Positions 41,603 to 50,808 of a stretch of DNA of 64,000 nucleotides are shown in pieces. Under the pieces are notes generated by a model that was not told where the DNA came from, did not search any database, and saw only the letters and a program-made list of their open reading frames with translations. Both the position numbers and the translations under genes were made by a program. The DNA is taken from assembly GCF_024832785.1 (NCBI RefSeq), contig NZ_CP116615.1, positions 3,782,001-3,846,000 on the forward strand, written 5' to 3'. This DNA comes from Fontisphaera persica. Its GTDB lineage: Bacteria > Verrucomicrobiota > Verrucomicrobiia > Limisphaerales > Fontisphaeraceae. The first letter of the stretch is position 1. The number at the start of each line of letters is the position of its first letter.

Positions 41603-41800
41603 GCGGGCATCCTTCGCCGGGCTGTGTTCATTCCTTCGGCGGGGAAATGTATTAGAAAACGCCGGTGGCGTAAATCGCCAAGTTACAGGGCGTGGTGGGG
41701 GCAGGCCGCCGCCTGGAGCGCTTATCGTGCCGGGCATCACCTCGTGCCGGCATTCAGGGGGCGGGCCCAGCGCCGGATTCTCTTCCCCTTGCGGGTCTGC

Positions 41801-43114
41801 TTAGAGGCCGACTTTTTTGAAGCGGGCTTTGACCTGGCGGAAGTGGAAATCCAGCGAGCAGATTTTTTCCAGTTCGCCCGGGGCGAAGTGGCGGGCCACT
41901 TCCGGGTCGGCCTGGAGCTGCTTGAGGAAATCGGCCTGGGAATCGCCGGCGTTTTTGGCCTGCCAGGTGAGCATGGCGTTGCGTTGCACCAGTTCGTAGG
42001 CGGCTTCGCGGGTGAGGCCCTTGCGAATCAAGGCCAGCAGGACGGTTTGGGAGTGCCACATGCCCAGGGAAAGCCCCAGATTGCGCTTCATGTTCTCCGG
42101 ATAGATAATCAGTCCGTCCGTCAGCTTGGTAAGCGTGGCGAGCATGTAATCCAGGAGCGTGCAACTGTCCGGGAAGATGATGCGCTCGACGCTGCTGTGG
42201 CTGATGTCGCGCTCATGCCAGAGGGCCACATTTTCCAGGGCGGCCAGGGCGTTGGCGCGCAGCACGCGGGCCAGGCCGGTGAGGCGCTCGCCGGTGATGG
42301 GGTTGCGCTTGTGGGGCATGGCGCTGGAGCCTTTCTGGCCCTTGGCGAAATACTCCTCGACTTCGAGCACTTCGGTGCGCTGGAGATGGCGGAATTCCGT
42401 GGCCCAGCGCTCGATGCTGGCGCCCACCAGGGCGAGGGCCATGAGGAATTCGGCATGCAAGTCGCGCTGCACCACCTGGGTGGCCAGCGGGGCGGGGCGC
42501 AGCCCCAGTTTTTTGCAAACGTAAGCCTCCACGCGCGGATGCAGGTGGGCGCTGGTGCCCACGGCGCCGCTGAGCTTGCCGACGGCCACGGTTTGGCGGG
42601 CGGCGGCCAGCCGTTGCTCGGCGCGGCCGAATTCATCATACATCAGGGCCATTTTCAGGCCGAAGGTGATGGGTTCGGCATGAATGCCATGACTGCGGCC
42701 AATGCAGGGGGTGAACTGATGCTCGCGGGCCCGCCGGGCAATGACCTGGCGCAACTGGCGCACGTCCTCCAGCAGCAAATCGGCCGACTGCGTCATCTGC
42801 ACGGCAAAGGCGGTGTCCAGAATATCGCTGGAAGTCAGTCCAAAATGAAACCAGCGGCTGGCGGGATGATTGATGCGCTCGGCCACGCAGGTGGTGAAGG
42901 CGATGACATCGTGGTTGAGGGTCTTTTCCAATTCTTTGCAGCGTTCCACGTCAAAGCCGGCGCGTTCCTGGATGAGGCGGAAATCCTGCTCCGGCACGAT
43001 GCCTTCCTTGACCAGGGCTTCGAGGGCCAGCAGCTCGACCTGCAGCCAGATTTCCAGCTTGCGTTGCTCGGTCCAGATTTCCCGCATGGCGGGCCGTGTG
43101 TAACGTTGTATCAT
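41801..43114 (-). CDS. purB: Adenylosuccinate lyase
   Basis: The protein has 437 residues from the ATG at 43114 (MIQRYTRPAMREIWTEQRK, the conserved N-terminus). Family motifs: FHFGLTSSDILDTAFA, the catalytic-His region CIGRSHGIHAEPITFG, and the fumarase/aspartase signature GSSAMPHKRNPITGE containing the catalytic Ser. It catalyses two fumarate-releasing steps of purine synthesis: SAICAR to AICAR and adenylosuccinate to AMP. Length is normal. It is a single-gene unit. Confidence 0.96.
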   Translation of the reverse strand: MIQRYTRPAMREIWTEQRKLEIWLQVELLALEALVKEGIVPEQDFRLIQERAGFDVERCKELEKTLNHDVIAFTTCVAERINHPASRWFHFGLTSSDILDTAFAVQMTQSADLLLEDVRQLRQVIARRAREHQFTPCIGRSHGIHAEPITFGLKMALMYDEFGRAEQRLAAARQTVAVGKLSGAVGTSAHLHPRVEAYVCKKLGLRPAPLATQVVQRDLHAEFLMALALVGASIERWATEFRHLQRTEVLEVEEYFAKGQKGSSAMPHKRNPITGERLTGLARVLRANALAALENVALWHERDISHSSVERIIFPDSCTLLDYMLATLTKLTDGLIIYPENMKRNLGLSLGMWHSQTVLLALIRKGLTREAAYELVQRNAMLTWQAKNAGDSQADFLKQLQADPEVARHFAPGELEKICSLDFHFRQVKARFKKVGL

Positions 43115-43263
43115 GGCGGGGGGGAATGTAGCGGAAGGGCAAGGGAAAAACAATGGCCAAGACCCGCGCCTGGCCGGCCACAGTGAACAACGTGTGAATA
43201 GCGCGGAAATAATCTGGATAAGTGGGGCTTTCCTTTTATGTTGTAGGGAGTTTGCTATCCGAC

Positions 43264-44862
43264 ATGCTCAACGAGCCACAGCAACAACCGACGGACGCCG
43301 GCGAGCCCGGCGAAGAGAAACCGCGCGCGCGCCGCCGTGAAGCGGGGCGGCAAACGGCGGGCCGGCAAACGCCGTTGGACCGGCTGCCGCCGCATTCGCT
43401 GGAAGCGGAGCGGGCGGTGCTGGCCTGCCTTTTATTAGACCCGCAGGAGGGCTTGGGGTCTTCCATCCAGCGCTTCAAAGTGGGCAAAAACCAGGAGGCC
43501 AAATCGGCGGCAGCCCCGGGCGAGGGCGAGGAACGGGGCGGGCAGCGGTTCAGGGACCGGCGGTTGAAGGAGAAACAGGAGATTTTTTACGACCTGAAGC
43601 ATCAGGTGATTTATGAGCATCTGGTGCAGATGTTTGACCGGCGGGAACCGATTGACATGGTGACGCTGCTGCAGCGGCTGCAGGCGCGGGGTGATTTGGA
43701 AAAGGCCGGGGGGGCGGCCTACCTTGCGTCGCTGCTGGAGGCGGAGCATTCGGCGGCCAATCTGAGCTACTACATGGACATTGTGTGGGGAAAATACATT
43801 CTCCGCAAATTGCTCCATGCCTGCACGGACATCATTCAGAATGTCTATGACTACAAGGGGGATGTGGACGCCCTGCTGGACCAGGTGGAGACAGACATCC
43901 TGCGGCTGAGCGAGGAGCGGGTGGAGGAGAAGTCCATGAAGATGCATGATCTGGTGATGCGTTCCATCCAGATCATTGAGGAGCGGCATCAACGCAAGGG
44001 GCAGATTACGGGTTTGTCCACCGGCTTCCCCGATTTGGACGACATGACCACGGGACTGCACGGGGGGGAAATGTTCATCATCGCGGCGCGGCCAAGCATT
44101 GGCAAGACGTCGCTGGCGATGAACATTGCGGAGCATGTGGCGCTGGAGCTGAAGCAGCCGGTGGGCATCTTCAGCCTGGAAATGACCGCCGAATCGCTGG
44201 TGCTGCGCATGATGTCCTCCCGGGCGCGGGTCAACGCCCAGAACCTGCGCTCCGGCTTTTTGAATTACGAGGATTTCCAGCGGTTGACGCAGCATGCGGC
44301 GGAGCTGAGCCAGGCGCCGTTGTACATCGATGACACGGCCAACCTGAGCATCCTGCAGCTTCGGGCGCGGGCGCGGCGGCTGCACCAGCAATATGGCATC
44401 CAACTTTTCGTCATTGACTACCTGCAACTCCTCCATTCTACTTCCTCCCGCGCATTGGAAAACCGGCAGCAGGAGATTGCCGACATTTCCAAGGGCATCA
44501 AGGCGCTGGCCAAGGAATTGAATGTGCCGATTATTGTCCTGAGCCAGCTCAACCGCGAGATGGAAAAACGCGAAAGCAAACCGCGCCTGTCCGATTTGCG
44601 GGAATCGGGGTCTATCGAGCAGGATGCTGACGTGGTGGGCCTGCTGTACCGGGCCGACCCGAAAAGCCCTTACAAGGCGGCCCCGATGGACGGGGATGAG
44701 AGCGGGGAAATGATGCAGGCGGAGGCCATCCCGGTGAACTTGCTGATTGCCAAGCAGCGCAACGGCCCCACCGGTGATATTCGCCTCATGTTTGTCAAAG
44801 GTTATACGCGTTTTGAATCGGTGGCCAAAGTGGAGCCGGAAGATGTGCCCGTGACCGGCTAG
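43264..44862 (+). CDS. dnaB: Replicative DNA helicase DnaB
   Basis: The protein has 532 residues from the ATG at 43264. The N-terminal domain starts PPHSLEAERAVLACLLLDP. The RecA-like motor has Walker A ARPSIGKTSLAMN, Walker B FVIDYLQLL and LSQLNREMEKR. The arginine-rich N-terminal tail (~1-40) and an insertion at ~62-104 (QEGLGSSIQRFKV; RGGQRFRDRRLKEKQEIFYD) within the N-terminal domain are unusual; typical DnaB has about 18 residues there. It unwinds DNA at the chromosome fork. GGGAG lies about 15 bp upstream. Next on the strand is bamA. Confidence 0.95.
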   Translation: MLNEPQQQPTDAGEPGEEKPRARRREAGRQTAGRQTPLDRLPPHSLEAERAVLACLLLDPQEGLGSSIQRFKVGKNQEAKSAAAPGEGEERGGQRFRDRRLKEKQEIFYDLKHQVIYEHLVQMFDRREPIDMVTLLQRLQARGDLEKAGGAAYLASLLEAEHSAANLSYYMDIVWGKYILRKLLHACTDIIQNVYDYKGDVDALLDQVETDILRLSEERVEEKSMKMHDLVMRSIQIIEERHQRKGQITGLSTGFPDLDDMTTGLHGGEMFIIAARPSIGKTSLAMNIAEHVALELKQPVGIFSLEMTAESLVLRMMSSRARVNAQNLRSGFLNYEDFQRLTQHAAELSQAPLYIDDTANLSILQLRARARRLHQQYGIQLFVIDYLQLLHSTSSRALENRQQEIADISKGIKALAKELNVPIIVLSQLNREMEKRESKPRLSDLRESGSIEQDADVVGLLYRADPKSPYKAAPMDGDESGEMMQAEAIPVNLLIAKQRNGPTGDIRLMFVKGYTRFESVAKVEPEDVPVTG

Positions 44863-44896
44863 CAAGATGGGCAGGGAAGATGGCAGAGATCCTTCT

Positions 44897-47266
44897 ATGA
44901 TGACATGGCTCAGGCAACAACGGCCCGGCCGCGCAATGGCCTGGCTCCTGGCGGTGATGAGCAGCGGCTGGCTCTGGACGGGGGCGCTGCTGGCGCAAAC
45001 CGCGCCGGTGGTGCGCAAAATCACCATTGATTACGTGGGGCCGGCCACGGTGAGCGAGCCGATGATTCGCTCGCATATCCGCGTCAAGCCCGGCGACAGC
45101 TACCTCCAGGCCAACACCAGCGAAGACATCCGCTCGCTCTACGGCACCGGTCAGTTCCGGCAGGTGGTGGTGGAGCCGATTCCCCTGCCCGACGGCATCG
45201 AGCTGGTGTACCACCTCATCGGCAAACCGCGGCTGACCTCCATCAAGTTTGAGGGCAACAAGAAATACTCGGAGAGCAAGCTGAGCAAGAAGGTCACCTC
45301 CAAGGTGGGCGAGCCGCTGGACGAGGCCAAAATCTTCAATGACACCCTGGAGCTGCAAAAGTTTTACCAGAAAAGCGGCTACCACCAGACCACGGTGACC
45401 AACCTGGTTTCGATTGACGAGCGCGCCGGGCGCGGGACGGTGACCTTCCAGATTAATGAAAGCCCCAAAATCAAAATTGAGCGGGTGGAATTTGTGGGCG
45501 CGCAAAACCTGAAGGAATCCAAGTTGCGCCGGGTGGTCAAGACGCGCAAGCGGTGGTTTTTCTCGTGGCTGACCGGCAGCGGACGGCTCAAGGATGATGT
45601 GCTGGAGGATGACCGGGAGCGGCTGGCGGACCATTACCGGAATGCCGGTTACATTGACTTTGATTTGCAGGATGTGAAGGTGGACTCCACCGGCCCCAAG
45701 AGCGTGGTGGTGCGCTTTGTGTTCACCGAGGGCCGCCAGTACAAGGTGGGCGACGTGGCGTTCAAGGGCAACACCTTGTTCAGCAATGACGAGCTGGCGC
45801 GCACGTTGAAGATGGGGGTGGGAGAAATCTTCACCCCGAAGGGGTTGGAACGGGATTTGGAGGCGCTGCGGGACCGCTACGGGGCCAAGGGATACATTGA
45901 TGCCACGGTGGTGCCGCTCAAGAATCCCAACGTGGAGCGCGGCACGATGGATTTGAGCTACCAGATTGAGGAAGGCCAGCAAGTGTTCATCGAGAAAATT
46001 GAAATCAAGGGCAACACCAAGACCAAGGACAAGGTCATCCGCCGCGAGCTGGCAGTGGCGCCGGGCGAGGTGTTTGACATGACGCGGGTGAAGCTGAGCC
46101 AGAGGCGCCTGGAGAACCTGCAATACTTTGAAAAGGTGGACGCTCGCGCCGAGCAGCCCGGCCCCACCGACCCGCCCAACCGGCGCAACCTGGTGGTGTC
46201 TGTGGACGAGAAGAACACCGGACATTTCACGATTGGGGCGGGGTTCAGCTCGATTGACAGCCTCATCGGGTACGTGGAAGTGCGGCAGGGCAACTTCGAT
46301 TTGTTCAAGCCGCCGCGGTTTGAGGGCGGCGGCCAGAAGATGCGGCTGCGGGCCACGCTGGGGACGGTGCGGCAGGATTACTTGATATCGTTTGTCGAGC
46401 CGTGGTTCCTGGAGCGCAAGCTGGCGTTGGGGGTGGACTTGTACCACCGGGTGCTCAATTACGTGAGCTTGAATGATCTCTATGACGAGCGCCGCACCGG
46501 CGCGCGCCTGAGCCTGAGCCGGGCCTTGGGCACGGATTTGTTGATTGGCTCGGTGGCCTACACCATCGAGCGCGTGGGGGTGGTGAATGTGAATCCCAAC
46601 GCCTCGCAGGTGATTCAGGATGAAGCGGGTTACCGGCTCGTTTCCAAGGTGGGCGCCAGCGTGACGTACGACACGCGCGACCACTCCCTCATGCCCACCC
46701 GCGGTCATCGCGTGGAGCTGTTCTCCGAAGTGGCCGGCGGGCCGTTCATGGGTGACACCGACTATTACAAAGTGGAGTTGCGCGGGGTGAAATACTTCCG
46801 CGGCTTCCACCCCAGCCACATTGTGGAGGTGGCGGCGCGGGCCGGTTCCATGGCGCCCTTTGGCGACTCGAAGCGTGTGCCGTTGTTTGACCGGTTTTTC
46901 CTGGGCGGCCTGTACTCGCTGCGCGGTTTTGACTACCGGGATGTCGGCCCGAAGGATGTGAATGGCGAGCCGATTGGCGGCAACACCTACTGGTTTGGCT
47001 CGGTGGAGTATTCCATCCCCATCATTCAACAGGTGCGCTTTGCGGTGTTTTACGACATCGGCAATGTGTATGCCCAGTCCTGGAGCTTCAATCATAACAG
47101 CTCCTTGGGGGAAAAGTTTTACAATGACAACTGGGGCGTGGGCATTCGCCTGAACCTGCCCATCGGCCCGATGCGGTTTGATTTTGGCGTGCCCATCACC
47201 ACCGACAGCCGCAATGACAGCAGCGGCAAATTCCAATTTGGCGTGGGGTACACCCGCGAATTTTGA
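44897..47266 (+). CDS. bamA: Outer-membrane protein assembly factor BamA
   Basis: The protein has 789 residues from the ATG at 44897; an in-frame ATG at 44867 would add 10 polar residues before the signal peptide (MAWLLAVMSSGWLWTGALLAQ). Five POTRA-like repeats span ~30-420 (for example ITIDYVGPATVSEPMIRSHI; LTSIKFEGNKKYSESKL; IEKIEIKGNTKTKDKVIRRE). A 16-strand barrel follows, including the loop-6 motif SLRGFDYRDVG, ending in GVGYTREF with terminal Phe. BamA inserts beta-barrel proteins such as the porin at 700. Skp follows after 31 bp. Confidence 0.95.
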   Translation: MMTWLRQQRPGRAMAWLLAVMSSGWLWTGALLAQTAPVVRKITIDYVGPATVSEPMIRSHIRVKPGDSYLQANTSEDIRSLYGTGQFRQVVVEPIPLPDGIELVYHLIGKPRLTSIKFEGNKKYSESKLSKKVTSKVGEPLDEAKIFNDTLELQKFYQKSGYHQTTVTNLVSIDERAGRGTVTFQINESPKIKIERVEFVGAQNLKESKLRRVVKTRKRWFFSWLTGSGRLKDDVLEDDRERLADHYRNAGYIDFDLQDVKVDSTGPKSVVVRFVFTEGRQYKVGDVAFKGNTLFSNDELARTLKMGVGEIFTPKGLERDLEALRDRYGAKGYIDATVVPLKNPNVERGTMDLSYQIEEGQQVFIEKIEIKGNTKTKDKVIRRELAVAPGEVFDMTRVKLSQRRLENLQYFEKVDARAEQPGPTDPPNRRNLVVSVDEKNTGHFTIGAGFSSIDSLIGYVEVRQGNFDLFKPPRFEGGGQKMRLRATLGTVRQDYLISFVEPWFLERKLALGVDLYHRVLNYVSLNDLYDERRTGARLSLSRALGTDLLIGSVAYTIERVGVVNVNPNASQVIQDEAGYRLVSKVGASVTYDTRDHSLMPTRGHRVELFSEVAGGPFMGDTDYYKVELRGVKYFRGFHPSHIVEVAARAGSMAPFGDSKRVPLFDRFFLGGLYSLRGFDYRDVGPKDVNGEPIGGNTYWFGSVEYSIPIIQQVRFAVFYDIGNVYAQSWSFNHNSSLGEKFYNDNWGVGIRLNLPIGPMRFDFGVPITTDSRNDSSGKFQFGVGYTREF

Positions 47267-47297
47267 ACTTTGGCAGCCTGAACTCGTCTAATCCCTC

Positions 47298-47936
47298 ATG
47301 AATGTGCGCATGCTTTTGATGGCGGCCCTCGTGGCCGGCACCGTGTCCCTCACCGCGGCTCCCGCGCCCGCCGGCACGCTCCGCGTGGCCGGGGTGGATT
47401 TGAAGAAGCTCTTTGAGAACTATTGGCGCACCAAGCAGGCCAATAACAATCTCCAGAATCAGCGCGAGGAAATGCTCAAAGAGCGCAACGCCTACACGGA
47501 CCGCCTCAAAAAAGCCGACGAAGAATACCGGAAACTGCTCGAGGCGGCCAATGACCAGGTGATTTCCGCCGAGGAGCGCAACAAACGCAAAAAGGCGGCG
47601 GAGGAAAAGCTCGTCGAGTTGAAACAAATTGAGGGGGCCACCGAAACGTTCTTGCGCAACGCAGCCAGCACACTTCAGGAAACCGAGGCCCGGATGCGCA
47701 ACAACATCGTCAAAGAATTGCGGGAGGCCATTGCCGCCAAGGCCAAGGTCGCGGGGTACACGCTGGTGATTGACCTTTCCGCCGACACGCCGGTGGGCAC
47801 GCAGGTGTTTTTGTATGCGGCGATTGAAGACATCACCGACACCCTCACCGCGGAGTTGAACGCCAAGGCGCCGCCCGGAGCGCTGGACGACCGCCCCCGC
47901 ACCAATGCCCCGCCGCCTGCCGGCAAATCCAAGTAA
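47298..47936 (+). CDS. OmpH/Skp-family periplasmic chaperone
   Basis: The protein has 212 residues with a signal peptide ending in SLTAAPAPAG. LRVAGVDLKKLFENYWRTKQ opens the Skp fold; a long charged coiled coil (~45-130) and the returning strand AGYTLVIDLSADTP, matching the YTLVID element of OmpH proteins, complete it. Skp-type trimers carry unfolded outer-membrane proteins across the periplasm to BamA, whose gene is directly upstream. The Pro-rich C-terminal tail is longer than in E. coli Skp. Confidence 0.93.
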   Translation: MNVRMLLMAALVAGTVSLTAAPAPAGTLRVAGVDLKKLFENYWRTKQANNNLQNQREEMLKERNAYTDRLKKADEEYRKLLEAANDQVISAEERNKRKKAAEEKLVELKQIEGATETFLRNAASTLQETEARMRNNIVKELREAIAAKAKVAGYTLVIDLSADTPVGTQVFLYAAIEDITDTLTAELNAKAPPGALDDRPRTNAPPPAGKSK

Positions 47937-48115
47937 AGGCTCCGGTCCGGTTGGAGCGGCGAGGGACGGAAAGCCGCAGACAGACGCTGGCTCCCGCCGG
48001 TTGCCGGCCGCTGCTTTCCGCCAAAACCGAGCTGGGCAAAATTCATGAGGGCCAACCTGCCCTTTGGGATTGCCGTTGCGTGCGCGGCGGGCAGGGCGTA
48101 AAAGAAGGCCGGTTT

Positions 48116-49438
48116 ATGAAGAAACAGTGGACCTCGATTCCCGGTTCAGTGGTGGCCCCCCAGGGCTTTCTGGCGTCAGGCGTGTTTTGCGACATCAAGC
48201 GCCTGGGCACCGGCAAAGGCTCGGACAAGGGCCAAAAGCGCGATTTGGCGCTGATTGTTTCCACCGTCCCCGCGCGGGCGGCGGGCATGTTCACCACCAA
48301 CCAGGTATGCGCCGCGCCGGTGAAGGTTTGCCGCGAGCATTTGCGGCGCGGCACGGCGCAGGTGATTGTGGCCAACAGCGGCAACGCCAATGCCTGCACG
48401 GGCGCGCAGGGGATGCGCGACGCCCGCCAGATGGCGGTCCTGGCCGCAGAGCGGCTGCACGTGGAGCCGCGGCAGGTGCTGGTGGCGTCCACCGGCCGCA
48501 TTGGGGTGCTCATGCCCATGGACCGCGTGCAGGCCGGCATTGAGGCCGCCGCCCAGCTTCTGGGCGACGCCCCCGAGCACGCCGCCGAGGCGGCCGAGGC
48601 CATCATGACCAGCGACACCCGGCCCAAGCAAATCGCCATCGAGTTCAAGGTGGGGGGCGTGCCGGTGCGGCTGGGGGGTATTTGCAAGGGGGCGGGCATG
48701 ATTCAACCGGGCATGAGTCCCACCGGCGCGCGGCCGGCCTCGCGCCCGCTGCATGCCACGATGTTGTGCTTTTTGACCACCGACGCCGCCATTGCGCGTC
48801 CGGCCCTGCAAACGGCCCTGCGCGAAGCGGTGGCGGCCAGCTTCAACCGCATCACGGTGGACGGCGACATGAGCACCAACGATACCGTGCTGGTGCTGGC
48901 CAATGGGCTGGCGGGCAACCGGGAAATCCGAGGGGGCGGGGACCTGGCCATGTTTCAGGCGGCGTTGAGCCATGTGTGCCTGGAGCTGGCCAAAATGATT
49001 GTGCGGGATGGTGAAGGGGTGACACGCTTTGTCACCGTCCATGTCCACGGTGCGCGCCATGCGGCGGATGCCGACGCCGCGGCGCGGGCGGTGGCCAACA
49101 GCGCGTTGGTGAAGACCAGTTGGTGCGGGGGCGACCCCAACTGGGGGCGCATCATGGATGCCTTGGGCTATTCCGCCGCCCGGGTGGTGGAGGAGAAGGT
49201 GGACATTGCCTATGCCCGGCCGGGGGGGCGGAAATTGTTATACTCGGTGAAACGGGGGCAGCCCACCAAGGTCAGTTTTGCCACGCTCTGTCAGGCGGTG
49301 GCCGAGAAGGAATTTGACCTGCACATCTTCCTCAATCTGGGCCGCGCCGAAGCGGTGATGTACACCTGCGATTTGACCGAGGCGTACGTGGATTTCAACA
49401 AGGGCGATGTGTCAAATCCCGCCGCCCTGGGCGGCTGA
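48116..49438 (+). CDS. argJ: Bifunctional ornithine acetyltransferase/N-acetylglutamate synthase ArgJ
   Basis: The protein has 440 residues from the ATG at 48116, which has GAAGG about 9 bp upstream; earlier in-frame codons look non-coding. ArgJ motifs: GFLASGVFCDIKR, ARAAGMFTTNQVCAAPV, ANSGNANACTG, and the self-cleavage site LHATMLCF, where the Thr of ATML becomes the catalytic residue. GDPNWGRIMDALGY is near the C-terminus. It transfers acetyl from N-acetylornithine to glutamate in the cyclic arginine pathway. argB follows after 19 bp. Confidence 0.96.
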   Translation: MKKQWTSIPGSVVAPQGFLASGVFCDIKRLGTGKGSDKGQKRDLALIVSTVPARAAGMFTTNQVCAAPVKVCREHLRRGTAQVIVANSGNANACTGAQGMRDARQMAVLAAERLHVEPRQVLVASTGRIGVLMPMDRVQAGIEAAAQLLGDAPEHAAEAAEAIMTSDTRPKQIAIEFKVGGVPVRLGGICKGAGMIQPGMSPTGARPASRPLHATMLCFLTTDAAIARPALQTALREAVAASFNRITVDGDMSTNDTVLVLANGLAGNREIRGGGDLAMFQAALSHVCLELAKMIVRDGEGVTRFVTVHVHGARHAADADAAARAVANSALVKTSWCGGDPNWGRIMDALGYSAARVVEEKVDIAYARPGGRKLLYSVKRGQPTKVSFATLCQAVAEKEFDLHIFLNLGRAEAVMYTCDLTEAYVDFNKGDVSNPAALGG

Positions 49439-49457
49439 GGACCGCGAAGACTTTATT

Positions 49458-50333
49458 ATGGAAACCCTGATTGCCAAGGCGCACACGCTGCTGGAGGCGC
49501 TGCCGTACATCCAGCGGTACAGCGGCGCCACCTTTGTCATCAAATACGGCGGCAGCTTCATGGATTCACCCGACCCGGAAGTGCGCCAGAGCGTGGCGCG
49601 GGACATCGTGTTTCTGGAGGCGGTGGAAATCAACCCCGTGGTGGTGCATGGCGGGGGCAAGGCCATCACCCGCGCGATGGATGCGGCCGGGTTGAAGGCG
49701 CAATTTGTGCAGGGCATGCGGGTCACCGACGCCGCGACGGTGGAGGTGGTGGACCGGGTGCTGTCGCGCGAAATCAATCCGGAAATCGTGCGCACCATTC
49801 AGACCCTGGGCGGGCTGGCGCGCGGTTTTGCGGGGACGGACATTTTCACCTGCCGCAAACTGGCGATGCACGGGCCGGACGGCCAGCCGGTGGACCTGGG
49901 CTACGTGGGCGAAGTGGTGGCGGTGAACACCGAGCCGCTGCTGGACTGCATTGCCAGGGGCATTACGCCGGTCATCAGCCCGACGGCGCGCGGTGAGGAC
50001 GGCCACGTGTACAACTGCAACGCCGATGTGGCGGCGGCCATGGCGGCCATTGCCCTCAAGGCGCGGCGGCTGGTGTTCATGAGCGATGTGCCGGGACTGA
50101 TGCGCAATCCGAAGGACCCCACCACGGTCATCCCGCATCTGCGCATCAATGAGGTGCCGGCGCTCAAACAGGCGGGCATCGTGGACCAGGGCATGATTCC
50201 CAAGGTGGACAGCGCCGTGGCGGCCATCCGGGCGGGGGTGGAAAAGGTTTCCTTTGTGGACGGCCGCGTGCCCCATGCGGTGCTGTTGGAGATATTCACC
50301 GATGAAGGCGTGGGGACCGAGGTGGTGCGGTAA
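49458..50333 (+). CDS. argB: Acetylglutamate kinase
   Basis: The protein has 291 residues from the ATG at 49458. The amino-acid kinase fold has TFVIKYGGSFMDSP, VVVHGGGKAITRAM and the C-terminal GMIPKVDSAVAAIRAGVEKV, as in ArgB. It phosphorylates N-acetylglutamate, the second step of arginine synthesis. An N-terminal helix (ETLIAKAHTLLEALPYIQRY) is present, as in hexameric, arginine-inhibited forms. In an operon with argJ. Confidence 0.96.
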   Translation: METLIAKAHTLLEALPYIQRYSGATFVIKYGGSFMDSPDPEVRQSVARDIVFLEAVEINPVVVHGGGKAITRAMDAAGLKAQFVQGMRVTDAATVEVVDRVLSREINPEIVRTIQTLGGLARGFAGTDIFTCRKLAMHGPDGQPVDLGYVGEVVAVNTEPLLDCIARGITPVISPTARGEDGHVYNCNADVAAAMAAIALKARRLVFMSDVPGLMRNPKDPTTVIPHLRINEVPALKQAGIVDQGMIPKVDSAVAAIRAGVEKVSFVDGRVPHAVLLEIFTDEGVGTEVVR

Positions 50334-50351
50334 GGCGGTTGCTTAACCGCC
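50334..50351. terminator. Hairpin between argB and the convergent yjbQ gene
   Basis: A perfect 7-bp stem GGCGGTT-GCTT-AACCGCC begins right after the argB stop. No T-tract follows on either side, so it may be a weak terminator or an mRNA 3' end stabiliser. Confidence 0.4.
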
Positions 50352-50367
50352 GGGTGTCCGGCCAGGG

Positions 50368-50790
50368 TTATTCGCCGAGCAGGTGCACGGTCACCCGCCG
50401 CCGGTGCGAGGCATAGCGGTGTTCCCAGAGATAAATCCCCTGCCAGGTGCCGAGCGCCAGGCGCCCGGCGGTGATGGGGATGCTCAAGTTCACGGCGGTC
50501 AGCGCGGTGCGGATATGAGCCGGCATGTCATCGTCGCCCTCGCAGGTATGGCGAAACAAGGGGTCCCCATCGGGCGCGAGCCGGGCCATGAACCGCTCCA
50601 AATCCCGGCGCACTTCGGGGTCGGCGTTTTCCTGAATGAGCAGTGAGGCGGAGGTGTGTTGCAGGTGCAACGTGGCCAGGCCGGTGGCCAGGCCGCTGCA
50701 CCGCACCAGCTCGGCCACCTCCGCGGTGATTTCGTAAAAGCCGCGTCCGCGGGTGGCAATGGTCAATTCATGCTGGACCTGGCGTAACAT
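50368..50790 (-). CDS. YjbQ/UPF0047 family protein (secondary thiamine-phosphate synthase-like)
   Basis: The protein has 140 residues, the normal family length. Conserved blocks: LQHTSASLLIQENADPEVRR, FRHTCEGDDDMPAHIRTAL and LALGTWQGIYLWEHR. The His/Glu/Asp residues form the family's metal site. The E. coli member shows weak thiamine-phosphate synthase activity, but the true role is unclear. It is convergent with argB and runs just after the coiled-coil/TPR gene. Confidence 0.92.
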   Translation of the reverse strand: MLRQVQHELTIATRGRGFYEITAEVAELVRCSGLATGLATLHLQHTSASLLIQENADPEVRRDLERFMARLAPDGDPLFRHTCEGDDDMPAHIRTALTAVNLSIPITAGRLALGTWQGIYLWEHRYASHRRRVTVHLLGE

Positions 50791-50808
50791 GCGGGGGAGG
50801 CGTGGCGC

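Noticed and set aside
44867-44896. Upstream start for bamA
   Set aside because: It would put ten polar/charged residues before the signal peptide; 44897 gives a normal signal sequence. It cannot be fully excluded.
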